A DNA stretch of 64,000 bases from positions 1 through 64,000 of the forward strand of contig JAGXTJ010000003.1 of NCBI GenBank assembly GCA_018333655.1, given 5' to 3'. The position numbers and the translations under genes were made by a program. Positions 48,374 to 57,238 of this stretch are shown in pieces. The notes under the pieces were generated by a model. The model worked only from the letters and a program-made list of their open reading frames with translations. It had not been told where the DNA came from and did no database searches. Position 1 is the first letter of the stretch. Every line of letters starts with the position of its first letter. This stretch comes from Bacillota bacterium (GTDB lineage: Bacteria > Bacillota > UBA994).

Positions 48374-49390
48374 ATGAGTACTCATCTTTCATCCCTAATG
48401 CCCAACCCGACTAGAGGACGGCGCCACCGCCTCCCATCAGGCAGTCTTTGGACTTTCGCGTTACAAAGAGCAATGCAATCGCTCGTCACTGTGTTTATCG
48501 TTTTGACCGTAGTTTTTTTGCTGATGCGCCTACTGCCGATTGAGGGTTATTTTGGCGACGAATATGATCGCCTAACGCCAGAGCAGCGCGAAGCTAGGCT
48601 CGAAGCAATGGGGCTAATGGACCCTATTCACATTCAGCTTAAGAATTTTTATCTCGCGCTGTCGCGCGGCGACTTAGGCACTTCGATTATCTATCGCCCC
48701 CATGTCCCCATCGCCGAGATAATCGAACCCAAAGTACCTTATTCGCTTAAATTCGGCCTAGCGTCTCTAGTACTGTCACTGACCATAGGTCTTCTGCTCG
48801 GTATTTTTCAAGCCCGCGAAAAAGACAAATGGCTTGATAGACTGGGCACTGCCTATGTCGTGTTTATCAATGCTGTGCCCGCCGCTGTCTACTTCCTATT
48901 TGTGCAGCTCTATGTCACACAGCTGGCGGGGTTGCCCATGCTGTATGACAGCACTAGGCCTATAAGTTGGATATTGCCGGCTGTGTCTATGTCGCTGGGC
49001 GGTATCGCTGGGTATGCGATGTGGATGCGACGTTTTATGGTCGATGAGCTCAATAAAGACTATATTAAGCTAGCTAGAGCAAAAGGCTTGTCTAACACGG
49101 CCGTTATGTTCAAGCACGTTTTACGCAACGCCTTTGTGCCGATGGCCCAACACTTGCCAACCACCATTCTCATGACCATCGCAGGCTCTATTTTTATCGA
49201 GTCACTATACTCTATCCCCGGCATGGGCGGTCTTTTGATAGAAGCTATCACGCGCCAAGACAATCCCCTAGTGCAGACGTTAGTGCTCATCTACTCGACC
49301 ATCGGCATTTTCGGGCTTTTCCTGGGGGACCTCTTGATGGCCATTATCGACCCCCGTATCAAATTAGAGAAGAAGGGAGGGGCAAGGTAG
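48374..49390 (+). CDS. Oligopeptide ABC transporter permease, OppB/DppB type
   Basis: A 338-residue inner-membrane permease with six helices (first at about 34-55, SLVTVFIVLTVVFLLMRLLP). The EAA loop DELNKDYIKLARAKGLSNTAVMFKHVLRNA contacts the ATPases; the C-terminal IDPRIKLEKKG is typical. The ATG is chosen behind GGGGGCTCC; an in-frame ATG six codons earlier has no site. It follows the binding-protein gene and a leaky terminator, and its stop overlaps the next start by one base. Confidence 0.92.
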   Translation: MSTHLSSLMPNPTRGRRHRLPSGSLWTFALQRAMQSLVTVFIVLTVVFLLMRLLPIEGYFGDEYDRLTPEQREARLEAMGLMDPIHIQLKNFYLALSRGDLGTSIIYRPHVPIAEIIEPKVPYSLKFGLASLVLSLTIGLLLGIFQAREKDKWLDRLGTAYVVFINAVPAAVYFLFVQLYVTQLAGLPMLYDSTRPISWILPAVSMSLGGIAGYAMWMRRFMVDELNKDYIKLARAKGLSNTAVMFKHVLRNAFVPMAQHLPTTILMTIAGSIFIESLYSIPGMGGLLIEAITRQDNPLVQTLVLIYSTIGIFGLFLGDLLMAIIDPRIKLEKKGGAR

Positions 49391-50349
49391 TGATTGTCAA
49401 GAAAATGACTGACCTGGAGCAACAAGACCTCTTTACCTTGGCCAGCTACGATGCCTCTCGCAGCGAGAGGATAGGTTACTCGAGCTATTCTTACTGGAGC
49501 TCTACCGTGCGTGTTTTTCTTAGGAATGGGGCTGCTGTCGCTTGCTTGGCTATTCTAGCCGTGCTCTTAGTCTTTACCTTTGTGCAACCATATCTCCCAG
49601 CGCAAAGAGACCCCAATGAAATTAGCATCAGCCCCGAGACTTCGCGCCAATTGCGTAACGTCCCGCCCGGGCAGGAATTCTGGTTTGGCACTAACTCCAT
49701 TGGGCAAGATTTATGGTCGCGTATTTGGAGTGGCACCAGGACTTCGCTCGGCATTGGTATTGCTGTGGCCACCTGGAACATAATTATCGGCATTATTGTC
49801 GGTGCTACTTGGGGCTACGTGAGAAGTCTCGATCGCTTGTTCACAGAGATCTACAACGTGCTCGACAATATCCCCACCACCATTGTCATGACGCTGATGG
49901 CCTACATGCTTCGCCCAAGCATCAGCACTTTAGTCATCGCCATGGGCATCACTGGCTGGGTGCCTGTTGCCCGTTTTATCCGCACCCAGGTCGTCATTAT
50001 TCGTGATCGCGAGTACAACTTGGCCTCGCGTTGCCTCGGAACACCAGCTGGACGCATTATAACGCGCAACCTCTTGCCCTACCTAGTATCGGTAATTATG
50101 CTTCGCTTTGCCTTAGCCATTCCTGGGGCTATCGGCTCGGAAGTCTTCTTAACGTATATTGGCTTGGGGTTGCCTTTGAACATCCCTTCCTTAGGCAATT
50201 TAATCAATGAAGGACGTCAGTTGATGATGATCCCTGCCATGCGTTACCAGCTTATCTTTCCCTCTGTTGTCCTCTCTCTCATCACGATCTCGTTCTATGT
50301 TATGGGAAATGCCTTTTCCGATGCAGCAGACCCACGCAATCATGTTTAG
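49390..50349 (+). CDS. Oligopeptide ABC transporter permease, OppC/DppC type
   Basis: A 319-residue permease with the OppC layout: a cytosolic N-terminus with YSSYSYWSS, first helix at about 45-65, an extracellular segment, FGTNSIGQDLWSRIWSGTRTSLGIG, then the EAA loop REYNLASRCLGTPAGRIITRNLLPYL, and the typical end FSDAADPRNHV. GTG start overlapping the oppB-like stop (TAGTG); an ATG five codons in is an alternative. Pairs with the OppB-type protein as the heterodimeric channel. Confidence 0.92.
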   Translation: MIVKKMTDLEQQDLFTLASYDASRSERIGYSSYSYWSSTVRVFLRNGAAVACLAILAVLLVFTFVQPYLPAQRDPNEISISPETSRQLRNVPPGQEFWFGTNSIGQDLWSRIWSGTRTSLGIGIAVATWNIIIGIIVGATWGYVRSLDRLFTEIYNVLDNIPTTIVMTLMAYMLRPSISTLVIAMGITGWVPVARFIRTQVVIIRDREYNLASRCLGTPAGRIITRNLLPYLVSVIMLRFALAIPGAIGSEVFLTYIGLGLPLNIPSLGNLINEGRQLMMIPAMRYQLIFPSVVLSLITISFYVMGNAFSDAADPRNHV

Positions 50350-50360
50350 GAGGCGAAAAG

Positions 50361-51401
50361 ATGGCGCAACCAATATTGGCGGCCAAGAACGTAACCATTA
50401 AATTTAATCTGCGCGGGCGCATCTTGACGGCTATCCGCGGGGCCTCTTTAGATCTTTACGAAGGACAAACCTTGGCCATAGTGGGCGAGTCAGGCTCTGG
50501 CAAGTCAGTGTTTACTAAATCATTTATAGGCATGTTGGACGGCAACGGCTGGGTAGAGTCGGGAGAGATTTTGTTCGAGGGACAAGATCTGGCAAAGTTT
50601 AAGCACGACAAAGAATGGGCGGCCATTCGTGGGCGGAAAATCGCTATGGTGTTTCAGGACCCCATGACAGCTCTCAATCCGCTGCGCTCTATTGGGCTTC
50701 AGATAAAAGAAGCTGTCGAGCTGCACAGTGATGCCCGTGGAGCAGCCGCCAAAGCGCGCACGCTTGAGCTACTGGCCGATGTCGGCATAGACGACCCTGC
50801 ACATCGCTACAGTCAATTTCCCCACGAGTTTTCGGGGGGCATGCGGCAGCGCGTCGTCATTGCCATCGCCATGGCCTGCTCACCACGCATTCTAATTTGC
50901 GATGAACCCACAACGGCATTAGACGTGACGATTCAGGCACAAATCCTCGAACTCATTCGTACACTACAATTGCGCTATAATTTGACCGTCATTTATATTA
51001 CCCATGATCTAGGGGTAGTGGCCAATGTGGCCACGGCGGTGGCCGTCATGTATGCGGGCGACATTATCGAATACGGCATGAGCAGTGATATTTTTTACAA
51101 TGCCCAACATCCTTACACCTGGGCCCTCCTGTCGTCGTTGCCGCAGCTGGGCATCAAAGGACAACCCCTCTATTCAATTAAGGGAACGCCGCCTAACCTC
51201 TTTACGGAGATTGTCGGCGATGCTTTCGCCCCGCGCAACCCCTTGGCCTTGAAAATAGATTTTGTGGAGCGGCCCCCTTACTTTCAGGTCAGCCCCACTC
51301 ACTACGCGAGAACATGGTTGCTTGACCCGCGGGCGCCAAAAATTGACCCTCCCGCGACGATTAAGCACTTGCGCGAGAAATTTGCGGGGGTAAGTGTATG
51401 A
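50361..51401 (+). CDS. Oligopeptide ABC transporter ATPase, OppD/DppD type
   Basis: A 346-residue ATPase with Walker [10 protein letters not shown]-loop [12 protein letters not shown], signature [13 protein letters not shown], Walker [15 protein letters not shown] and H-loop [10 protein letters not shown]. The C-terminal oligopeptide extension ([27 protein letters not shown]) usually carries an iron-sulfur site with four Cys; those Cys are not present here. AGGAGGCG precedes the ATG. It overlaps the OppF-type gene by four bases. Confidence 0.93.
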   Translation: MAQPILAAKNVTIKFNLRGRILTAIRGASLDLYEGQTLAIVGESGSGKSVFTKSFIGMLDGNGWVESGEILFEGQDLAKFKHDKEWAAIRGRKIAMVFQDPMTALNPLRSIGLQIKEAVELHSDARGAAAKARTLELLADVGIDDPAHRYSQFPHEFSGGMRQRVVIAIAMACSPRILICDEPTTALDVTIQAQILELIRTLQLRYNLTVIYITHDLGVVANVATAVAVMYAGDIIEYGMSSDIFYNAQHPYTWALLSSLPQLGIKGQPLYSIKGTPPNLFTEIVGDAFAPRNPLALKIDFVERPPYFQVSPTHYARTWLLDPRAPKIDPPATIKHLREKFAGVSV

Positions 51402-52336
51402 GTAACGCGAGAGAAGTCCTCTTAGACGTCAGGAACCTCAAGGTGGAGTTTAAAGGCAAGGCTCGGGAGCCCTTTGTCGCCGTTAATGATGTCAGTTTTC
51501 ATATCTATCGCGGGGAGACCTTTGGGTTGGTCGGAGAATCTGGCTCTGGCAAGACGACCATTGGGCGAGCCATCGTGCGCATCAATGAGACAGCGGGCGG
51601 TGAGATATATTTTAAGGGGCGCCAGATTAATGGCCGCATACCTAAGGAGCTTGACTACGAAATCACACAAAAAATCCAGATGATATTTCAAGACCCCATG
51701 GCTTCTCTCAATGAGCGTGCCAAAGTCGACTATATCGTGTCCGAGGGACTGTACAATACCAAGGCCTACAAGGACGAGAGTGAGAGAAAGGCCAAGGTGG
51801 AGGCGGCGCTCTTAGCAGTAGGGCTGCTGCCAGAATTTGCGTCTCGCTTTCCTCATGAGTTCTCTGGCGGCCAGAGACAGCGCATCGGCGTTGCGCGGGC
51901 CTTTGTTATGCAGCCAGAGTTTATTATTGCTGACGAACCCATTTCTTCCCTCGATGTGTCGATTCGTGCACAGGTGCTCAATTTACTCGCCGATTTACAG
52001 CGCGCGAGCGGGCTAACGTATATGTTTATCGCCCATGATCTTTCGGTAGTGCGCTTTATCACTGACCGTGTCGCTGTTATTAACAAAGGGCAGATAGTGG
52101 AGCTGGCAGAGACAGAAGAGTTATTCGCTAACCCCTTGCACCCCTATACCCGCTCCCTACTATCTGCGGTGCCAGTGCCTGACCCCATTGAGGAGAAGAA
52201 AAAGAAAGTCATAGTCTATGACCCTAGGCAGCACGATTATTCTAAGCATAAACCACTCTGGACAGAAGTGACGCCCGGCCATTTTGTCCTTGGCAACGCT
52301 GACGAGGTAGCGCAATACCGCAAACTACTTGCCTAG
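51398..52336 (+). CDS. Oligopeptide ABC transporter ATPase, OppF/DppF type
   Basis: A 312-residue ATPase: Walker [16 protein letters not shown]-loop [24 protein letters not shown], signature [15 protein letters not shown], Walker [15 protein letters not shown] and H-loop [10 protein letters not shown]. The C-terminus ([16 protein letters not shown]) is the peptide-transporter extension. ATGA overlap with the OppD-type gene. With its partner it forms the ATPase heterodimer of the importer. It is followed after 35 bases by the decarboxylase gene. Confidence 0.93.
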   Translation: MSNAREVLLDVRNLKVEFKGKAREPFVAVNDVSFHIYRGETFGLVGESGSGKTTIGRAIVRINETAGGEIYFKGRQINGRIPKELDYEITQKIQMIFQDPMASLNERAKVDYIVSEGLYNTKAYKDESERKAKVEAALLAVGLLPEFASRFPHEFSGGQRQRIGVARAFVMQPEFIIADEPISSLDVSIRAQVLNLLADLQRASGLTYMFIAHDLSVVRFITDRVAVINKGQIVELAETEELFANPLHPYTRSLLSAVPVPDPIEEKKKKVIVYDPRQHDYSKHKPLWTEVTPGHFVLGNADEVAQYRKLLA

Positions 52337-52371
52337 CGGCAGAACTTCATCTTAGAGTGGAGGCACAGAGA

Positions 52372-53709
52372 GTGAGCAATACAGTAGATGAAAAGAGCCT
52401 TACCGGGACGTCTCGCATTAACGAGTTCGGGCATCTAGAGATAGGTGGTTGCGACGTTGTCGATCTCGCGGCAGAATATGGCACGCCCTTAATAGTTTAT
52501 GATGAGGCTCTGCTTAGAGAAAATTGTCGCCGCTACAAACGCAGTTTTGTAGAGCACGGTCATCGCGTGGCTTATGCCGGCAAGGCCTTTCTCAGCGTGG
52601 CCATGTGTCAACTTATTGAGAGCGAGGGCCTTTTTCTCGATGTCGTTTCGGGGGGCGAATTGCACACTGCCCTTACGGCAGGGTTTCCCGCTCGGCGCAT
52701 TTACTTTCATGGCAACAACAAGTCGCTAGGTGAGCTGAAACTGGCGCTACGAGCAGGTGTTGGTCACATCATCGTCGACAATCGTTACGAATATTCCCTT
52801 CTCAAGGGCTTGTTGAACGATGTTGAACGGCCGGTATCCATCCTGCTACGGGTAGCGCTGGGGGTGGATGCCGCGACTCATCAGTACATTAGAACCGGAC
52901 AACATGACTCTAAGTTTGGCTTTGCCCTAGACGGAGACGATCTTGAAGCCGTCTTTGCCGATGCCATGACGGTCAATAATCTTGTTCTCGCCGGGTTTCA
53001 CAGTCATATTGGCTCGCAGATTACGAGCCTAGCGACTTTTCGCCAGGCGATGGATATTATGGTCGAGCTAATCAGATCTTACTGCGATCGATATCCTTGG
53101 CTACCCGTAGAGATTAATCTGGGGGGAGGGCTCGGCGTTAATTACCTCCCGGGGGATGAGGCTGCTAGCATCGAAGACCTAACCCGTCTGATGAGAGAGA
53201 CAGCCGAGGCCTACATGGCCGCCTCGGGATTTAACCTTCGACTTGTACTAGAGCCTGGGCGGTCGATCGTGGCCGCTGCAGGGACCACGCTTTACACAGT
53301 CGGTTCGATGAAGGATGTACCTGGGGGACGGCGTTACATCGCCGTCGACGGTGGCATGACCGACAACCCGCGTACAGCGCTGTACCAAGCTAAGTATTCT
53401 TGTCTACTTGCTAACCGTGCTACGGAGGCCCCGGCTGGAGTGTACTCCATCGCCGGCAAAGCCTGTGAATCCGGCGATATGCTTATTTGGGAGCACTCAT
53501 TGCCAGCTGTCAATCATGGCGATATTCTCGCCATCTTTGTCACGGGGGCCTACACTTACAGCATGGCCAGTAACTACAACCGTCTACCTAGGCCAGCTAT
53601 TGTATTCGTCAACGAAGGCGTAGCGCGTACCATCATTGAGCGCGAAACGTACGCCGATGTAGTGCGTCTAGATAAGAGCCTGACTTCAGCAATAAAATCA
53701 AAAACATAG
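52372..53709 (+). CDS. lysA: Diaminopimelate decarboxylase
   Basis: A 445-residue fold III PLP decarboxylase. The PLP lysine is K71 in YAGKAFLS; HSHIGSQI, the glycine-rich ENLGGGLGVNY-type loop (here INLGGGLGVNY), EPGRSIVA and the active-site CESGD are all present. It converts meso-diaminopimelate to L-lysine. The GTG start follows GGAGG; the upstream in-frame GTG overlaps that site. Its place in a peptide-import and murein-peptide operon, rather than with dap genes, suggests a catabolic role that feeds lysine from imported wall peptides into fermentation. Confidence 0.93.
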   Translation: MSNTVDEKSLTGTSRINEFGHLEIGGCDVVDLAAEYGTPLIVYDEALLRENCRRYKRSFVEHGHRVAYAGKAFLSVAMCQLIESEGLFLDVVSGGELHTALTAGFPARRIYFHGNNKSLGELKLALRAGVGHIIVDNRYEYSLLKGLLNDVERPVSILLRVALGVDAATHQYIRTGQHDSKFGFALDGDDLEAVFADAMTVNNLVLAGFHSHIGSQITSLATFRQAMDIMVELIRSYCDRYPWLPVEINLGGGLGVNYLPGDEAASIEDLTRLMRETAEAYMAASGFNLRLVLEPGRSIVAAAGTTLYTVGSMKDVPGGRRYIAVDGGMTDNPRTALYQAKYSCLLANRATEAPAGVYSIAGKACESGDMLIWEHSLPAVNHGDILAIFVTGAYTYSMASNYNRLPRPAIVFVNEGVARTIIERETYADVVRLDKSLTSAIKSKT

Positions 53710-53739
53710 GGACAAGAGAACTGAGGGGAGAAATAGTCA

Positions 53740-54600
53740 ATGGCGATAGCGTACGGATTTGTGGCAAGGGAATACGTCAATCTAGGTGAGGCTCCCTACA
53801 GAAATGTGGCCAAAACTATGGTGACCCAGGCTAGACTTGCAGAGCCTGTCGTGATATGGCAGCAACAGCGTGGGTGGTATGAAGTTGAAATGTCTGATGC
53901 CTATCGTGGGTGGGTTGCGCCGATGGACTTGTGGCTAGTCGACCGAGCGGCATGGGAGCAGTATCAACAGGCTCCACAGGTGCTAATAACCGCTCCTTTC
54001 ACGACTATATATAGAGACAGCGACTTCACTCTGAGTATGAAAGACGCAAAATCTCTGCAAACAGCTGCCACCATGTGCACACAACTACGACTAATTGCGG
54101 AGACCCCCGACAACTACCAAGTATTGCTGCCGGACGGGCACGCTGGTTACATTTCCAAGACGGACGGCGAGGTAATTCCTGGTTTTAACCAACTAACTCT
54201 TGGCTCCCGCGAAAAGGTCGTGGCGCTAGCAAAAGATTTTCTCGGGCTGCCGTATTTCTGGGGCGGCACCACCCCTTACGGCTACGACTGCTCAGGTTTT
54301 GTACAGACTGTTCTTAAAATGAACGGCGTCCATGTGCAGAGAGATGCCCACCAGCAGTACGAAATGGGGAGCAGTGTGGCGAGAGAAGAACTGCAAAGGG
54401 GAGACCTTGTTTTCTTTAGCACCTACAAGGCCGGAGCATCGCACGTGGGGTTCTACATAGCACAGGGGCAGTACATCCATGCCGGTTCATCGCGGGGCGT
54501 CGCCATTAACAGCCTGCACCCTGGGGATGAAGACTACAGCGAAGAGCTCGACAAGAAGTACCTAGGCGCAAAGCGCCTTCTTCCCGAGGTGCAGCGATGA
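53740..54600 (+). CDS. NlpC/P60 gamma-D-Glu-diamino-acid endopeptidase, YkfC-like
   Basis: A 286-residue cysteine peptidase without a signal peptide. Residues 1-150 are two SH3b-like domains (YGFVAREYVNLGEAPYRNV and the VLITAPFTTIYRDSDF region). Residues about 160-280 are NlpC/P60 with catalytic Cys in YGYDCSGFVQT, His in ASHVGFYIA and third polar His in YIHAGSS. This SH3b-SH3b-NlpC layout is that of YkfC, which cleaves the D-Glu-mDAP bond of L-Ala-D-Glu-mDAP in the cytosol. It overlaps the next gene, an Ala-Glu epimerase, by four bases, as in the Bacillus ykf operon. Confidence 0.9.
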   Translation: MAIAYGFVAREYVNLGEAPYRNVAKTMVTQARLAEPVVIWQQQRGWYEVEMSDAYRGWVAPMDLWLVDRAAWEQYQQAPQVLITAPFTTIYRDSDFTLSMKDAKSLQTAATMCTQLRLIAETPDNYQVLLPDGHAGYISKTDGEVIPGFNQLTLGSREKVVALAKDFLGLPYFWGGTTPYGYDCSGFVQTVLKMNGVHVQRDAHQQYEMGSSVAREELQRGDLVFFSTYKAGASHVGFYIAQGQYIHAGSSRGVAINSLHPGDEDYSEELDKKYLGAKRLLPEVQR

Positions 54601-55697
54601 AAATTAGGTTGGTCGAAATCGGCAAACTCACAGTCCCTTTGCACAAGCCTTTTAAAACAGCCCTACGGACCTTAGTTACTTCTGAGACCCTCGTCATCAA
54701 GGTGCACCTCGATAACGGCATGACTGGTTGGGGCGCGGCTTCCCCGACAGCCGTCATCACCGGTGATACTCTAGGCTCTATCAGAGGCGCGCTAACCGAG
54801 GTGTTTATTCCACAGTTAATTGGTCTCGATATCTCCAACTACGAGTTTATTCTCGCCAAGATCAATGGTGGCATAGTGAGAAATTCCAGCTCGAAAGCTG
54901 CGTTAGACATGGCGATTTACGACCTGGTGGGCCAGCTTTACCACGCTCCCCTGTACAAGCTGCTCGGTGGCTACAGGAGTTCTTTCGAGACAGACATTAC
55001 TGTCAGCGTTAACAGCCCAGAAGAAATGGCTAAAGACGCCATGTGTTTCGTTCAGGACGGCTTCACCGTGCTCAAGCTCAAGGTAGGGACTGATGCCAAG
55101 GCCGACATAGCACGAGTTAAGCAAATTAGAGAGGCCGTAGGGTCACACATCAAATTGCGCCTAGACGCCAATCAGGGGTGGACGGCAAAAGAAGCCATAC
55201 GTACGATCACGATCATGGAGGATATGGGTCTCGACCTTGAGCTGATCGAACAGCCCGTAAAGGCCGGCGATTTGGAGGGGCTGAAGCAGGTTACTGACAG
55301 CGTAGACACGTTAATCTTGGCTGACGAAAGTGTCTTTTCTCCCGCGGATGCCTTGCGGGTGCTACACATGCGCGGAGCCGACCTTATCAACATCAAGCTC
55401 ATGAAAGCAGGCGGCATCCATAACGCCCTAAAAATTAACGCCCTAGCGGAAAGCTGCGGGGTAGAATGCATGATTGGCTGCATGATTGAGAACAAGATTG
55501 GCATTACCGCAGCCGCACATCTCGCCGCAGGTAAGAAGAACATCACCCGCATGGACCTCGACGCGCCCTTTCTCCTCGCTAAGGAATTTGTGGCAGGAGG
55601 AGTATCATTCGACGGACCAAGGATAGTGCTCCCTGATGCTCCAGGGCTTGGAGTTGTTGGTGTGGCCAATTTAGAAATCCTCCCTCACACGCTCTAA
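54597..55697 (+). CDS. L-Ala-D/L-Glu epimerase, YkfB-like
   Basis: A 366-residue enolase-superfamily enzyme of the muconate lactonising subgroup. The acid/base lysines are in FTVLKLKVGTD (K-x-K); metal ligands D, E and D are in KLRLDANQGW, LELIEQPV and LILADESVF; and the second Lys lies in DLINIKLMKAGG. It epimerises L-Ala-D-Glu to L-Ala-L-Glu so that ordinary peptidases can cut it. Translationally coupled to the YkfC-like peptidase by ATGA. It completes the murein-tripeptide module; a dedicated LdcA is absent from the window. Confidence 0.93.
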   Translation: MKIRLVEIGKLTVPLHKPFKTALRTLVTSETLVIKVHLDNGMTGWGAASPTAVITGDTLGSIRGALTEVFIPQLIGLDISNYEFILAKINGGIVRNSSSKAALDMAIYDLVGQLYHAPLYKLLGGYRSSFETDITVSVNSPEEMAKDAMCFVQDGFTVLKLKVGTDAKADIARVKQIREAVGSHIKLRLDANQGWTAKEAIRTITIMEDMGLDLELIEQPVKAGDLEGLKQVTDSVDTLILADESVFSPADALRVLHMRGADLINIKLMKAGGIHNALKINALAESCGVECMIGCMIENKIGITAAAHLAAGKKNITRMDLDAPFLLAKEFVAGGVSFDGPRIVLPDAPGLGVVGVANLEILPHTL

Positions 55698-55720
55698 TGG
55701 TCAGAGCATGTGAGGGAGGA
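55678..55720. terminator. Long hairpin at the end of the murein-peptide operon
   Basis: TCCTCCCTCACACGCTCT pairs with AGAGCATGTGAGGGAGGA (18 positions, one mismatch). No T-run follows, so it is either a weak terminator or a transcript-stabilising 3' hairpin. The stem overlaps the last codons of the epimerase gene. Confidence 0.6.
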
Positions 55721-55771
55721 TCAAATGCGGGGGGTGCAGTAACTAGCACCCTTCGTTTTTTGGTGTGACTC

Positions 55772-56275
55772 TTAGCCCATTACTGGCGGGGTAAAAGTGC
55801 GGGTCGCGAGCTCTTTGTCTAGGTGGTAGAGGGCTTCGCCGCCGAAGCGTTTCACTTGTTGCAGTATATGGCCGAAGGATTTTTCTTCTTCGCGCTGCTC
55901 ATCCACAAACCACTTTAGAAAGCTAATAGTGGCGTGCTCTTTCTCACTTTGGGCAATGTCCATGAGGTGGTAGAAGCGTTGGCTAACAAATTGCTCATGG
56001 TGGAGCGACTTTTCGTACACATCAACGACCGAGGCGTACTCGTTTTCGGGCTCTGCTAAGGCCTGCATCTTTACGCGGCCACCCATGTCGGCGATGAAGT
56101 CGAAAATGAGCATGGCATGAAATTTTTCTTCCTCGGCCTGTATTTTAAACCAGTGGGCGAAGCCGTCTAGTTGCTGGTCGGTACAGTAAGCGGCCATGGC
56201 TAAGTAGAGATGGGCGCTGTAGAGTTCGTACATGACTTGCAGGTTGAGTTCTGCGGTGAGCTTCTGAGAAAGCAT
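55772..56275 (-). CDS. Ferritin (non-haem)
   Basis: A 167-residue four-helix-bundle ferritin. Ferroxidase ligands are visible: E in YELYSAHLYL, E and H in QAEEEKFHAM, E in YEKSLHHEQF and E in FVDEQREEE. It resembles FtnA-type bacterial ferritins of this length and should store iron as a 24-mer. It lies 33 bases after the agmatinase-like gene on the minus strand and probably shares its transcript. A GGGAGG site lies before the ATG. Confidence 0.93.
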   Translation of the reverse strand: MLSQKLTAELNLQVMYELYSAHLYLAMAAYCTDQQLDGFAHWFKIQAEEEKFHAMLIFDFIADMGGRVKMQALAEPENEYASVVDVYEKSLHHEQFVSQRFYHLMDIAQSEKEHATISFLKWFVDEQREEEKSFGHILQQVKRFGGEALYHLDKELATRTFTPPVMG

Positions 56276-56308
56276 GTTTATTGACCTCCCTTGTTTAGTT
56301 ATTTGCGC

Positions 56309-57187
56309 CTAGGCGGGCATAAATGAGAGAATAGCTTCGCGCAAAATCTTGGCGCCGAGCACGGCGGTAATTTGCGCGAGATCGAGGCCGGGCGATATTT
56401 CTACCATGTCAAAGCCGACCACTCGGCATCCGGCTAAGAGATGGATAGCCTGAATAATCTCCCATGAAGTGCAGCCGCCTGGCTCGGGGGTGCCGGTGCC
56501 GGGGGCAAAGGCTGGGTCGACCACATCAATGTCGAGCGATATGTAGACGGGGCGTTTGCGTAGCTCGGGCATGACTTGGCTTAAAGCGGGGTGGATTTGG
56601 TTGAAGAAAGTGTTAGTGTGCCCTTCGGCAAACTGCCGCTCTTCACGGGTGCCCGAGCGTATGCCGAACTGGTAGAGGTTCTTCGGCCCAATAAGCTCGG
56701 CTACGCGGCGCATTACGGTGGCATGTGAGTACTTTTCGCCTAGGTAGTCGTCGCGCAGGTCGGCATGAGCATCGAAGTGCACCACTGCTAAGTTTGGGTA
56801 TTTAGCGGCCATGGCCTGCATAATAGGCCACGAAACTAAGTGTTCGCCTCCCAGGCAGAAAGGTGTCTTGCCGGTATCTAGTATGGCGGTGATGGCCTTT
56901 TTTATCATCTCTAGGCTGGCGGCGACATTGCCGACCGGCAAAGCTAGGTCGCCTGCGTCGTAGTAGGAGCGCTCTAAAAGGGACTTGTCGAGGTAGAAGC
57001 TGTACTCCTCGATGCCGTACGAAACCTCGCGAATGCGCTGTGGTCCTAGGCGACTGCCGGGGCGAAAACTGACGGTGTAGTCCATAGGCAAGCCCAGAAT
57101 AACTGCCCGAGCCGCGGCAAAGTCCGGCGAGTTGGCCAAAAATCCCGTACTTGGTTCAATCAAAGCCTGCAATTCTTGTTCGCTCAT
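56309..57187 (-). CDS. speB: Agmatinase / ureohydrolase family enzyme
   Basis: A 292-residue binuclear manganese ureohydrolase. Metal ligands are in GGEHLVSWP, VVHFDAHADLRDDYLGEKYSHA and ISLDIDVVDPAFAPGTGTPEPGG, matching agmatinase (arginase usually has a longer insertion). It converts agmatine to putrescine and urea. No arginine decarboxylase or spermidine synthase lies beside it in this window. The ATG is preceded by GGGGAGCGG. It is divergent from the sigma-54 activator gene and upstream of ferritin. Confidence 0.9.
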   Translation of the reverse strand: MSEQELQALIEPSTGFLANSPDFAAARAVILGLPMDYTVSFRPGSRLGPQRIREVSYGIEEYSFYLDKSLLERSYYDAGDLALPVGNVAASLEMIKKAITAILDTGKTPFCLGGEHLVSWPIMQAMAAKYPNLAVVHFDAHADLRDDYLGEKYSHATVMRRVAELIGPKNLYQFGIRSGTREERQFAEGHTNTFFNQIHPALSQVMPELRKRPVYISLDIDVVDPAFAPGTGTPEPGGCTSWEIIQAIHLLAGCRVVGFDMVEISPGLDLAQITAVLGAKILREAILSFMPA

Positions 57188-57238
57188 ATACCGCTCCCCT
57201 AAATGTGGTCTTGAGTAAATTGTACCACGTCTACTGCC